Part shown: piece after piece, positions 25,618 to 36,933 of the stretch
How positions within the stretch are numbered: position 1 is the first letter of the stretch
How the letters are laid out: each line of letters opens with the position of its first letter
NCBI GenBank assembly: GCA_947095535.1
Contig: OX352773.1
Coordinates: 1-64,000 of the forward strand
Length of the DNA stretch: 64,000 bases
Origin: Poecilobothrus nobilitatus
Taxonomy: Eukaryota > Arthropoda > Insecta > Diptera > Dolichopodidae
Reading direction: 5' to 3'
Position numbers and translations under genes: made by a program
The notes under the pieces: model-generated
What the model was told of the DNA's origin: nothing
Seen by the model: the letters and a program-made list of their open reading frames with translations, nothing else
Databases searched by the model: none

Positions 25618-27129
25618 ATGGCCTTCGGGCCAGGCTGGCAACAGTCGGCCAATATTTATGCTTGCCTTGATGAAGTTAACCTTTCTACGTCAAGCCATTT
25701 GGGACGAACTTCACCAGAACTAAAAAAGAAAAGATATACGTCTAAAGAAACTGGGAACACTTCAAAAAACTTTAAAAATTTTTCAAAACTCGGACTTAAT
25801 ACTATATTCAATAAAAATGCTATTTCCCAAAAATATATTCTTTTGGAATCATCCAAACAAGAAATTAAACTGGAAAAAATAAGCCCGTTTTTAATTAAAT
25901 TGGAAAAAAAGGAATTGAAGCTATTAGTAGAGAAATAATTTCTGTAGACCAACTAAAAAATGGACAACTGCTTCTCTTGGTCAAAAATGAAAATGTTGCA
26001 AAGCGATTCGTAAGAAAAATAAATTTAGGAGGTGTAGTCGAAGTAGAAGGTAAATATCATCCAACTTTAAACACCTGTAAGGGTATTATATATGCTCCTT
26101 GCCTAAATTATCAGACTGAAGAACATATAGTTAAAGAAATGGAGAATCAAAAAGTTATTAGTGCCTACAAAATTAAGAAAAAGGACAGCGAGGGAAACTT
26201 AGTCGACTCAGGTGCTATACTTTTAACTTTTGAGTTATATGAATTACCATCGAGTGTTGACATTCAGTATTATTCAGTACTTGTTAAACCACACTATCCT
26301 AATCCAATGCGTTGCCGTAATTGTCAAATTTTGGGACATACTCAAAAATTTTGTAAAAACCCTATTAATTGTTCCGTATGTGGACTGCCACCTCATCCTG
26401 AATCAACTTGTACTAGAAAATTCTGCGTTAACTGTCAAATAGATACACACAGCTCGGATGCAAAAGAATGTCCTAAATTTATTCAGCGTAAACAAATATT
26501 AAAAATTAAAACTGAACAAAAATGTAATTTTCTAGAAGCTTCCAAAAAATATCAATCCCCAATTTTTACTAACCAAAATATTAACCAAAATATTCCTATA
26601 GTTGATATAGTTAAAAATAATCCTCAATTAATTAATAAAAATACAACTATCCAATCAAATAAAAACAGTCAAAACCAACACAAGAAAATCAGAAAATCTG
26701 ATTTTCAAGAAAATCAGAAAACCAATTCAAATAAAAAAAATGCAAAATAATACCCTAATATTACCAAATGAAAGTCAATATATCAATAAATAAAATTTCA
26801 AACAAAATTACTAGTAACTCTACAGTGTCCACTCTTCACAATAAGCTTGAATTAAATGAAAATGAGTATTTATTAGATACTTTTAAGCAACCCATTTCAG
26901 ATAATTTTGCAGCGCATTAGACTCTCAATTCGCTACTAATAACTTAGAAAATACTTCTTTTTCAAATACTTGTTCTAACTTATCACAAGACAATTATCAA
27001 ATTTATGACTTAGATAATAATGAAACATTCTTATCAAATCATAATATCGCCTTAAATGCACAAATACAAAACTCATTAGAAGATCCAAACAATATTTCCT
27101 TGTCGGATTATAACATGCAAACTTTATAA
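25618..27129 (+). pseudogene. LINE ORF1 (gag-like nucleic-acid-binding protein), frameshifted
   Basis: The ATG at 25618 gives a natural start (MAFGPGW...). Reading runs to 25938 in one frame. It continues from about 25905 in the -1 frame to 26750, then in two further frames (ATG 26768 to stop 26920, and on to a stop at 27129). In the main 257-codon stretch (25977-26750) three zinc knuckles lie at residues 113-126 (CX2CX4HX4C), 132-145 (CX2CX4HX4C) and 150-165 (CX2CX4HX6C). This is the arrangement of Jockey-clade ORF1 proteins, which coat element RNA. The N-terminal half of that stretch matches the pre-knuckle domain type of that clade. The tail is rich in Asn, Gln and Lys. The first frame break falls on a run of seven A residues at 25904-25910. 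With the later breaks, decay is likelier than programmed shifting. Confidence 0.85.
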
Positions 27130-27166
27130 TACTATAAAAGTATAAAATAAAATCAATTCAAAAATC

Positions 27167-28079
27167 ATGAATAGATCTTCTAAGAATATTTCAATTCTTC
27201 AGTGGAATATACAAGGTTTTTACAATAACTCAATTTTTTTAGAAATACTTATTAAAGAAAATAATCCTCAAATAATAGCTTTACAAGAAACACATATAAA
27301 AAACGGATGTGGTCCAAATTATTTTAAGAACTACAATACTTTTTTCACAAATAGGAATTACGATAATAATAGAAGTAGTATCGGTTTTTTAATCCAACAA
27401 TCAATTAAATATGATTATGATTCAATGACTATTAATTCAAATATTTTAGCTGATGCAGTTACCCTTAAAACTAATCCGGAATTTACTTTACTGAATATTT
27501 ATATGAAACATCATATTCCTTTTACTGATTTGGATCTTCATAATTTAATATCACAAGTTAATCATCCTTTAATAGTTGTCGGTGATTTTAATGGCAGACA
27601 CCCTACTTGGGGTGATAGTATTACTAATTCCTATGGCTCTGTAATATATGACTGGCTTAACAACTCTAATCTGGTACTTTTAAATGACGGTTCTCCAACA
27701 CATATCACTAATTTTTTCACTCTTTCTTGCATAGACTTATCTTTTGCTTCTCCTTCTTTAGGATCTAAAATTGAATGGTCCGCTAATAAATATCCTTCGG
27801 GTAGTGATCATCTCCCAATTTTTCCAAAGTCTCCCATTTTAACAGCTAAGTGCGTGAAAAATTCAAGATTTATAGAGGATAGAGCTGACTGGATTAAATT
27901 CAAAAATCTTATTTCTGTTGAATCCAAAAAGCGTCCGATGTCAGACAATATAAATAAAGAGGCAACTAGTTCTGTAACTGGAACATAAGGTAACTAGTTT
28001 ACCTTATGTTCCAGAATACTTTCTTTCAGACTCTATTACATATCTTGAATTTAATACTACTCTTAAGTGCGCTTTATGA
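27167..28079 (+). pseudogene. LINE ORF2 fragment: APE-type endonuclease domain
   Basis: From the ATG at 27167 an APE-like endonuclease is readable for 273 codons. It would nick target DNA to prime reverse transcription. Motifs seen are QWNIQG (residues 12-17), LQETH (39-43), VVGDFNGRHPTWG (137-149), SCIDLSFASPS (187-197) and SGSDHLPI (211-218). These cover the conserved Asn, Glu, Asp-x-Asn, Asp and Asp-His positions, so the catalytic set looks complete. The frame ends at 27988 because of a 19-nt inserted hairpin arm. Beyond it the linker (PYVPEYFLSDSITYLEF) continues one frame over to 28079, and then homology stops before the reverse transcriptase. It follows ORF1 after 37 bp. Confidence 0.9.
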
Positions 28080-28154
28080 TTTTAATTACCGCTGGCGCAT
28101 TAATATAGGTTTTAATACATTAATGTATTGAAATTATGTTGTATAAATAAATAA

Positions 28155-28455
28155 AATAAAAATAAAACTTGATGACATAATCAAAATATGCTTTAAATAC
28201 TAACGTAGAATTATGAATCTACGAACATAATTATGAAATTAAATTACAAAAACTTTTTTGTGAAAATTAATACAAAAAAAAAATTATACTTTTGAATAAA
28301 TTTATGAAAAGTATATTTATGAATTGGTTAGAATTAATTGTCTGAGGTCAGTAAATTCAAAAAGTGTAGATGTAAAGTGTTTTTGAAGGTATTTCTGAAA
28401 ATTGTTGAAGAATAGAGATAACTAGATATCTAGATATTCTGTACTGTGTTTATAT
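28155..28455 (-). mobile_element. LINE 3'-end fragment (second copy)
   Basis: This is nearly identical to 31004-31336, the 3'UTR and last codons of the minus-strand LINE, except that about 45 bp near 28430 are replaced by AGATATCTAGAT. It lies directly between the broken plus-strand LINE and the duplicated DINE-1-like block, and forms a direct repeat with the copy at 31004. It has no complete frame. Confidence 0.8.
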
Positions 28456-28462
28456 TATAGTT

Positions 28463-29082
28463 AGAAATAACTCAGTATCTATTCAAGCTAGGTTTCTGAA
28501 ATTTTGCAAATGATTATCAAGTTTTATGGCAACAACTTCTGTAAGATTTAGTTGTGGTGGTGTGGCGAGTTCGGGTAGCTGCTATACAACTTCTCCGTTT
28601 AAATGAGAATAACTCAGTGTCTATTAAAGCTAGCTTTCTGAAATTTCGCAAATGATTATCAAGTTTTATGGCAACAACTTCTGTAAAATTTGCTTGTGGT
28701 GGTGCGGCGAGTTCGGGTAGCTGCTATACAACTTCTCCGTTTAAATGAGAATAACTCAGTGTCTATTAAAGCTAGCTATCTGAAATTTAGTGAAAAAGTG
28801 TCGAGTTGCATGCCAAAAACTTTTGTAAAATTTGATTGGTCTAAAGCAGCCGGTTCAGGATTCTTGCATTTCTTGGAACTTAATGAAGCTAGGCGCAATA
28901 GATTCGGGTAGCTGTCATACAACTCCACAATTTACATAAATATATCTCTGTAGTTCGGTACTAAAACATCTGAATGTTTTTAAAAGATGATCAAGTTTTA
29001 TAGAAACAGGATACATTACGTTCATACGGGTATCCCAGAGTTGACACAGTCTACTCTACTGCACTATTCCTCGTTTTTTTTT
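28463..29082 (+). mobile_element. Subfamily B DINE-1-like element, 5'-truncated
   Basis: This retains the central ~142-bp tandem units (GCGAGTTCGGGTAGCTGCTA at two sites) and the 3' end with GTTCATACGGGTAT and ATTCCTCGTTTT. The 5' hairpin and GTCCGTCC head are missing. It is part of the segmental duplication. Confidence 0.8.
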
Positions 29083-29507
29083 TATTTTATTATATGCTTT
29101 TATATTAACTCATGAGTGTTGTAGTTACATATTTGTTTTTGCAATTTCGGAATGTATAATTTGTACTTTGCCAAGTAATGCAGCAAATAAAAAGAAAAAA
29201 AGTTGTTATTTGTAATTTATATACAAAAACAATTTTATGTTTCCATCCGGAATCGTACCTGTACACTACAATGCCAGAGTCAGGCACACTAAATATGTAC
29301 TAATAAGAAGAAATAAAGAAACACTATAAAAATATTTTGTAACTAAATGAAGCTAACTTAATGTAAAATATGGATGGATAGTAATAAGAATTTGTCATGC
29401 AAGAAAAAGATAGAATCAAAAAATTATAATCATAATTTTAAGGAATTTGTGTACGATAAATTAAATAAGGCAATAAATAAAGACAAAATATCTTAAAAAT
29501 TTCTTTC

Positions 29508-30720
29508 TAAGCCGATCCATACCTTTGACACTATATCTAGCTCGACTCCTTTAAGGTCTCACAAACGTAATGGCAAATTTATTATATTCTTGAACATAGT
29601 TCATACGGGTATAAAAAGGGTATAAGTTCTTTATACCCGTACGATAAGTATCGAGTATAAAAAAGCTACTCCTTCGTTTGTAACACCTCGAAATAAGCGA
29701 GCTAGATATACCTTCAAAGGTATGGATCGGACCAGAATCAAATTCTGAGTCGATTAAGCCATGTCCGTCCAATAAACCTAAGCGTCGATTAAGCAGAAAA
29801 CTAAGAAAGCTAGAATCTTGAAATTTACACAAAATATTCTGGGAGCAATTTGTAGGTTCCCTATTTTTTTTTTGGTTGAGTTCCGACCAAAACTTCGGGT
29901 AGATCCCGAACAACTAACTTTTAAATCTCCACAATTTTTTTGAAATAGAGCCATGAAATTTTAACTGCTCATAGATATCATAAAAATATTAATTTTATGA
30001 TTATATTAATTTTTCTGTAGCCCCTCCCGTTAAAGAGCTACAGCCCCCCAAAGTTCGAAAAATCTCTATATTTAAATTATTATAAAACAAGCTCTATAAG
30101 ATATATCTTCAATCAGAAAATTCCAAACGATAGGTGCTATTATGAGCTTAACAAGCATGTTTATAATAAATATATACTTGTACTATACGGTGTCTTAATT
30201 TACCGTTATGTGAAACTGAATTATTGCAAAATTCTTTAACCCTTCTATCTTCTAAACGGTTTAAGTGGAAAACTTGAAATTTTGACAGATATTAGATCTT
30301 TAAAAATAAGTATGAGTCATTTCAGAAATATTTTTTGTATCACCCTCCGTTTAGGAGCTGTAAGGGGTCAAAAACTGAAAATTTCCTATTTTTAAATAGC
30401 TGTAACTTGAACACCTGTTAAAATTTTGTTGAAGTAATACATAAAAATTAAAGCTTCAACATTATACTCTTATTTCTCTTAATAACTTTTAATAATATAG
30501 GGTTGCTTTATAATTGACGAAAGTGTTACTTGATTTTTTAAAATCTTCTAACAAATTTCTTTAAAGAATTTTTTGCATTTTGTTTTACTCGATAATTTGA
30601 CATTGTTGAGGATAAAATGCGTAGTACAAAAAAATGTAAATAAATAAACAACATAATGGTTGCTTGAAGAATTTTTATTTATATGATATTGATATACTTA
30701 CATACTTATATATTATCATG
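29508..30720 (+). mobile_element. Subfamily B 5' fragment (minus) joined to subfamily A copy (plus)
   Basis: 29508-29612 is the inverted 5' end of subfamily B. From 29631 a plus-strand subfamily A copy runs from its 5' hairpin through the body, and ends before the 3' terminal hairpin. It has a small insertion (CCATGTCCGTCCAATAAACC) at about 29759 relative to the copy at 23811. The 120-codon minus-strand frame at 29551-29913 is only the element read backwards. Confidence 0.8.
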
Positions 30721-31003
30721 TTTATTTATTTTATTTTTATTTTATTTTAATTACCAAAGCAAGGTATGTACATGTTTAAAAAAAAAAAAATTGATATTGA
30801 AAATATGATTGCAATTCTTAATGACTAATTAATATGTATAATATTAAAAATATATTTCAGACTTAAAAACTAGAAGTTATACAATACAAAATTTGATTAC
30901 CTACATAAAAACTTAAATTCTTAAGTAAACTTTATAATTCTTAATGATATGTAAGTATGTAAACAATAAATAGTACTACTAAAAATAAAAAAAAAATAAA
31001 AAT
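30721..31003. other. Spacer copy of 25130-25390
   Basis: This is nearly identical to 25130-25390 and is the right end of the segmental duplication. It contains no gene. Confidence 0.65.
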
Positions 31004-32124
31004 AAAACTTGATGACATAATCAAAATATGCTTTAAATACTAACGTAGAATTATGAATCTACGAACATAATTATGAAATTAAATTACAAAAACTTTTTTG
31101 TGAAAATTAATACAAAAAAAAAATTATACTTTTGAATAAATTTATGAAAAGTATATTTATGAATTGGTTAGAATTAATTGTCTCAGGTCAGTAAATTCAA
31201 AAAGTGTAGATGTAAAGTGTTTTTGAAGGTATTTCTGAAAATTGTTGAAGAATAGAGATAACTGATTTTATTGAATGTAATACAACATCTGTTTATCGGT
31301 TCATTTCTTCCGTATTCTGTACTGTGTTTATATTGCACCAAAAATTTCGTGTATCTTGTTTGTCTAACTCTATCATTAAGTCTAAATTTGTAATTAAGTG
31401 ATTGTATAGCAATATTATTATTTAGAATGTCAAAAGTAACAAATGATGAAAATATTTGTCTACGTGAGGACAAGGGGAGCATGTTTAAGAATTTAAGTCT
31501 TGTTGTGTAGCTAGGAAGATTTAAAAAGTCTGAAGGGTTATTTTGGTTTCTTAATGCAAATAGAAGAAACTGTTTTTGAACTGATTCAATTTTGTTAGAA
31601 TGAAGCTGAAAAGCTGGATCCCATATAATGCTACCGTATTCTAATATAGAACGAACTAGCGAACAATATAGAGTTTTTGTCACAGCTAGGTCACTAAATT
31701 TTTTAACTCTTCTCTTAATGTGGTCATAGTGTAGATTAAAGGTAAGTTTATTATTAAGTAGAATTCCAAGATCAGTAATACTAAAAACCCTTTCAAGTAT
31801 TAGATTATCTATTCTGTAGTCATACAGTAAAGAAGAACGTTTACGGATAAAACTGATAACCTTGCATTTCTGTATATTGTGTGTTGTACACCAATCTAAT
31901 TTGTGTGTTGTACACCAATCATGTAATGATGACAAGCTTGATTGAAGTAAAACTGCATCAGAACTGTCATTTACGACTTGATATATTTTTAGGTCGTCAA
32001 CAAACGCTATGTGCGGTATGGCACCCAAATATACTGAAAGATCGATTATATTCGACAATATACCTTGATATTTAACGTTTTGTGTCCTTTCTGATAAATA
32101 ACAGTTAAGCCATGCAAGAAAAGA
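31004..32124 (-). pseudogene. Jockey-type LINE reverse transcriptase, C-terminal remnant with 3'UTR
   Basis: Reading leftwards, the frame is open from about 32124 (LAWLNCYLSERTQNV) to the stop at 31183, and a 3'UTR follows to about 31004. In the 291-codon part, the FVDD catalytic motif is at residues 19-22, ITDLGILLNNKLTF at 94-107 and SLVRSILEYGSIIWDP at about 138-153. This is the usual order of RT palm to thumb and C-terminal region in Jockey-clade ORF2. The block that normally precedes FVDD (the SGVPQGS-type motif) is missing: LS..IIDLSVYLGAIPHIAFVDD joins directly, so an internal deletion is likely. A 21-bp tandem duplication at about 31878-31920 repeats DWCTTH. The apparent start methionine is an accident of truncation. 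Confidence 0.88.
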
Positions 32125-32710
32125 AAAAGAAAATCATATCGTATATGTCACATATCGTATGTGACATATCACATGCGACATATCGTATATGTCACTGATG
32201 AATGAATGATAAGAGTATAGATGTATATTATATATAGCGCCGTATTTACATACATATATGTATGTATTTTATTGTACTTATAAGAAATTATTCTATGAAT
32301 AGAAATATTTTTAAAGAAATATTGCAATGTATGGCGATATACTTATAACAATATAAATATACTATTTGCGCATTAATATAATATAATATTTAAAATTATA
32401 TTTACTATTTTGTAATTTAATGTACATTTACCGCTTAGTATTAAATGGTACTATAGAATATTTGAAAAAGTTTTGGATTGATAATCGTTATGTGGAAGGT
32501 TAGAATCTGCTTTTGAAGAAACATATAGTATAAACATATAGTTTGAATATAATTATGTACAACGCATAGTTCTAGAAATTATAAAATTCACCTAAATTAT
32601 TTTAAAATACTAAAATATTAAAAATATAATATTGTAAGCAGAGTGACAGGCTGTGAACATACTAACGGTTCGTACGGGTATCTAAGAGTTGACAAAGGAG
32701 TTCTCGTTTT
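32125..32710 (+). mobile_element. Subfamily A 3'-end fragment
   Basis: The orientation matches 23811. GCGCCGTATTTACATACATA, TACCGCTTAGTATTAAATGG and TAACGGTTCGTACGGGTATC lead to the 3' terminal GAGTTGAC and TCTCGTTTTT. The 5' three-quarters are missing. At the junction with the LINE remnant, 32147-32165 is a perfect 8-bp stem with a 3-nt loop (GTCACATA/TATGTGAC) inside a run of CATATCGTATATGTCAC-like repeats. Confidence 0.75.
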
Positions 32711-33111
32711 TAGTTTTAATTTCTATTACAGAATCGGGGACTAGGTTTTTTTAATCACATCGCTTCGACTTCTGGTTCGCAAGATATGACGGATTCTTGC
32801 AACTTATAAATATTTTGTTTTTGTTTAGTACAAATTTAAGCTTATTTACATATTATATCTTTTCTGCATATGCTTTTATTTTTTTTTATTCACAAGGGCA
32901 TCCAATGCCTTTGCAAATTGGTGGGCCCTTTTCCTCACGGATGTAGGCCAATTTATTGTATTATATGCTTTTATATTAACTCATCAGTGTCGGGGTTAGT
33001 TCGTCGGTTTAGGGAACGAGTTCGGTTTTGATAAAAGCATCTTTTAAAAAATATTTTTTTTTACATATTATTTTATTTATAATGAAATTTTAAAAAATTA
33101 AATGTTTGTTT
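32711..33111. repeat. Dispersed repeat pieces around family E
   Basis: 32735-32815 is the reverse complement of 18915-19000. 32880-32945 contains a GC-richer piece (GGGCATCCAATGCCTTTGC, GGTGGGCCC, TCACGGATGTAGGCC) that I do not recognise. 32950-33010 has the family-E lead-in (TTTTATATTAACTCATCAGT, GTCGG) without the tRNA-like part. There is no gene. Confidence 0.5.
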
Positions 33112-33181
33112 AACTACAAACATATTCTTAAAACCTTTAAACTTTTAACTACAAACATATTCTTAAAACCTTTAAACTTTT
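33112..33181. repeat. 35-bp direct tandem duplication
   Basis: Two exact copies of a 35-bp unit starting AACTACAAACATATTC lie head to tail (33112-33146 and 33147-33181). Confidence 0.9.
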
Positions 33182-33798
33182 AAAAGTTTAAATTGTAACA
33201 AATTGTTTTCATAAAATTCATTCAAAGTATATCAAATTATTTGAAAGATTCTTCTTTCCTAATAAAAACTGTTGTGTTTTGTTATTTTTTCTAGCATATG
33301 AAGGTGCTGTCTACAGATTTTTATTAACAACTACGAGAGTACAAATTTTTATGCATAATGTATTGAACCTTTTCTTAGTGAAAATATACATACATACATT
33401 TATAATATCATCCTATAATATGAGTTCATGGAAGTTAAAGAGAAAAACAGTATAGGTAGGTATAGAAAAACAATATAGGTACCCAAAAAAAAATTTTGAA
33501 AATTTAAACCTAATTTACTCAAAACTTAAAATGTTGCCACCTTCATCCAATCGAGTCTTCAATTGTAATTGTATGTATTTTTTTTATAAGAGCAAGGGGT
33601 GCCAACCGTCGATGTTAAGCAATCAGGTTTAAAATTTTTCGAAAATCTACATAGGTACATGTAAAATATATTTTACGGTAGTGTTGTAGCAAAAGATGTC
33701 CAAAGTGGAAAATACTCAATTTTTTCTTTCTATTAAGAAAGTAGATTAGAAACTGGTATACATATTTTTAAAACTTTATACACAAAAATATAAAAGAA
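33182..33798. other. No recognisable feature
   Basis: This is AT-rich sequence with short TATAGGTA repeats near 33455-33480. I see no gene, no structured RNA and no match to the other repeats in the window. Confidence 0.5.
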
Positions 33799-34985
33799 CG
33801 AGGAAGAATACTCCTTTGTCAACTCTTAGATACCCGTACGAACCGTTAGTACGTTCATAGCCTGTCACTCTGCTTATAATATTATTGTTTTAATTTTTTT
33901 GTATTTTAAAATGATTTGGGTGAATTTTATAATTTCTAGAACTATGGGTTATACAAATATTCAAACTATATATTTACACAATCTTCAAAAGCAGATTCTA
34001 ACCTTCCACTTATAACTTTTCCAAATATGCTAATGCTTATTTAATACTAAGCGGCAAATGTATAATAATTTATACTAAGCATAATGTATTATATATCATT
34101 CATTCATCAGTGACATATACGATATGTAAATAAACATGAGTTATATAAGCATGTTAGTATAATATATAAATATAAATTTCAAGCTATTTCAAATTTTTCA
34201 ATTCAACAATTTCAAATTATCGAGTAAAACAAAAGGCAAACAAGATAGAATGTAAACCAACAGCTTTTGAAAGCGCACATTTCCAAAAGACAAAAATTTG
34301 AAAGTTTTTTATTAATAAGAAAAACTGTGAAAATAGGACTTTTCTGGAATTTTGAGGGGCTGTAAGTCCTGAACCTTATATAACTAAGAAAAATCGTTAA
34401 CACACGTAAAAATATATGACTGGAGCTTCAATTCTTATGTCTTGCCGAAGAAAAATTTGTATAGGGGCTTAATTTACAGATACCTAAAAATAGCAAATTT
34501 TCAATTTTTCAGCCCGAATTTCTCTTAAACACGGGGTAGTACAGAAAAATTTTCTAAGGAAACTTATACTAATTCTAAAAGTTCTTTCTTGTCTGTAATT
34601 TTGGAACCCTATACAATTAAAAGAAACCTTCAACACACGTAAAAATACATTACTGGAGCTTTAATTTTTATATCTGGCCGAAGTAAAATGTGTACAGGTG
34701 CCTAAGTTACAAGTGTTTAAAAATAAGGAATTTTTCAATTTTTGACCCCATACAGCTCCGAAACGAGGGGCGATACAAAAATATTTTCTGAAATGACTCA
34801 TACTTATTTTCAAAGCGCTAACTTCTATCTGGCCGAAGTAAACTTATATAGCTAACTTTTTTCGAATTTTTTTCTGATCCGATCCATAGCATTGAAGGTA
34901 TATCTAGCTAGCCTATTTCGAGGTGTTACAAACTGAGGAGCAATTTTAATATACCCGATCCTTATCATACGAGTATAATAAAAGA
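33799..34985 (-). mobile_element. DINE-1-like element with subfamily A ends and a 19-kb-type core
   Basis: The minus-strand 3' end lies at 33799 (CGAGGAAGAATACTCCTTTG, then ATACCCGTACGAACCG) and the 5' end lies near 34985 (GAGGTGTTACAAAC...ATACGAGTATA). Between 34225 and 34850 the body resembles the element at 19019-20775 in reverse (GCACATTTCCAAAAG, ACACACGTAAAAATA twice) rather than subfamily A. It is probably a recombinant or a distinct subfamily. Non-coding. Confidence 0.7.
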
Positions 34986-35015
34986 AATATAACAGAACAG
35001 AATATAAAAAAATTA

Positions 35016-36606
35016 CGAGAAAGAATACAGTTGTCTTTGTCAACTCTTAGATACCCGTACGAACCGTTAGTATGTTCACAGCCTGTCACTCTTACAATAT
35101 TATTTTTTTAATATTTTAGTATTTTAAAATAATTTCGGTGAATTTTATAATTTCTAGAACTATGGGTTGTACATTCTTCAAAAGAAGATTCTAACCTTCC
35201 AAATAACGATTATCAATCCAAAAATTTTTCAAATATTCTATAGTACCATTTAATACTAAGCGGTAAATGTATATGAAATTTACTTAGTACAAAATAGTAA
35301 ATATAATTTTAAATATTAATGCGCACATAGTATATTTATATTGTTATAAGTATATCGCCATACATTGCAATATTTCTGTAAAAATATTTCCATTCATAGA
35401 ATAATTTCTTATAAGTACAATAAAATACATACATATATGTATTTAAATACGGCGCTATATAATATACATCTATACTCTTATCATTCATTCATCAGTGACA
35501 TATACGATATGTAAATAAACATGATATGATGATATTATATAAGTATGTATGTATATCAATATCATATAAATAAAAATTCTTCAAGCAACCATTATGTTGT
35601 TTATTTATTTACATTTTTTTGTACTACGCATTTTATCCTCAACAATGTCAAATTATCGAGTAAAACAAAATGCAAAAAAATCGTTAAAGAAATTTGTTAG
35701 AAAATTTGAAAAAATCAAGTAACACTTTCGTCAATTATAAAGTAACCCTATATTATTAAAAAAAGTTGTTAACAGAAATAAGAGTATAATGTTGAAGCTT
35801 TAACTTTCATGTATTACTTCAAAAAAATTTTAACATGTGTTCAAGTTAGAGGTGTTTAAAAATAGGAAATTTTCAATTTTTGACCACTTACAGCTCCTAA
35901 ACGGGGGGTGATACAAAAAAAATTTCTGAAATAACTCATACTTATTTTCAAAGATCTAACTTCTGTCAAAATTTCCAACTTAAATCGTTTAGAAGATAGA
36001 AGGATTAAAGGATTTTGCAATAATTCAGTTTCGCATAATGGTAAATTAAGACACCGTATGCCACAAGTATATATTTATGGTATACATACTTTTAAAGCTA
36101 ATAAAAGCAGTAATCGTTTGGCGTTTTCAAAATGAAGATATACCTTATACAACTTGTGCTATAACAATTTAAATATAGAGCGTTTTTGAACCTTTGGGGA
36201 GCTGTAGCTCCGTAACGGGTGGGGCTACAAAAGAGAGTTATTAAAAATAAAATTATTATATTTATAAGATCTATCAGCAGTTAAAATTTCATAGCTCTAT
36301 TTCAAAAAAAATGTGTGGATCTAAAAGTTTGGTGTTCGAGAGCTACCTGAAGTTTTGGTCGGACCTCAACCAAAAAAATAGGGAACCTACAAATTGTTCC
36401 CAGAATATTTTGTGTAAATTTCAAGATTCCAGCTTTCTTAGTTTTTGAGTTAGCGTGCTGACGGACGAACGGACATGGCTCAATCGACTTAGAATTTTTT
36501 TCTGATCCGATCCATACCTTTGAAGGTATATCTAGCTCGCTTATTTCGAGGTGTTACAAACGGAGGAGTAATTTTATTATACTCGATACTTATCGTACGG
36601 GTATAA
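35016..36606 (-). mobile_element. DINE-1-like subfamily A, full length (copy A2)
   Basis: The ends correspond to copy A1: ACGAGAAAGAATACAGTTG at the left, and TACTTATCGTACGGGTATA at the right (the minus-strand 5' end). It includes a block also found at 32300-32370 and 39230-39300 (TATCGCCATACATTGCAATA) that copy A1 lacks, so A1 carries an internal deletion of roughly 70 bp or A2 an insertion. The head region reads GTCCGTTCGTCCGTCAG on the minus strand. Confidence 0.87.
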
Positions 36607-36933
36607 AAAAACTAAAGTATAAGTACATACAATAAAATATTTGCATGCATTTAACATTTTAATACATCTTTGCCTATTTTTTCTTTTCAATCTATTCAAT
36701 ATTCAATGCATATTAATTATTTGCTTTGGCACGGCTAACAATAATTTAGAAGGCCTAGATCAGGGTTGCCACAAGAAAAAAAACAGTAGCATAGTAGCAA
36801 CAAAATATTGGCAATAAAACGAGAATATTATAAATTTTTTATTAGATAGGTATAATAGGACAGACCTTGTTTTATTAAATAATTCACAATCTTAAAAATT
36901 TAAAATAAATATAAAAATAAAAAATAAAAAAAA
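36607..36933. other. Spacer between elements
   Basis: AT-rich. It contains GGCTAACAATAATTTAGAAG at about 36731, which recurs in reverse complement near 55685-55715. No gene is seen. Confidence 0.45.

Larger units (their letters stand above)
25391..28085 (+). mobile_element. Jockey-type LINE, 5' part (5'UTR, ORF1, endonuclease)
   Basis: This is the upstream half of a non-LTR retrotransposon. It has an AT-rich leader, an ORF1 with three zinc knuckles, a 37-bp gap, and an ORF2 starting with an APE-type endonuclease. The reverse transcriptase and 3'UTR are missing, because homology stops near 28085 just after the endonuclease-to-RT linker. Multiple frameshifts show it is dead. A minus-strand reverse-transcriptase remnant at 31183-32124 may come from the same family. 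The two do not form one element, since their orientation and order do not fit a simple 5' inversion. Confidence 0.88.
28463..31000. repeat. Second copy of a segmental duplication (21080-25390)
   Basis: 28463-29367 matches 21080-21984 and 29366-31000 matches 23544-25390, with only scattered differences. The first copy carries an extra 1.56 kb, namely the subfamily A1 element at 21985-23545, which is absent here. The second copy is bracketed by direct copies of a LINE 3' end (28155-28455 and 31004-31336), suggesting duplication mediated by those repeats or by the A-rich ends. Confidence 0.88.

Noticed and set aside
25391..28455. Twin-priming (5' inversion) of a single LINE
   Set aside because: The inverted part would have to lie upstream of the sense 3' end. 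Here the 3' end on the minus strand is followed, not preceded, by the antisense 5' part, so two events are needed.
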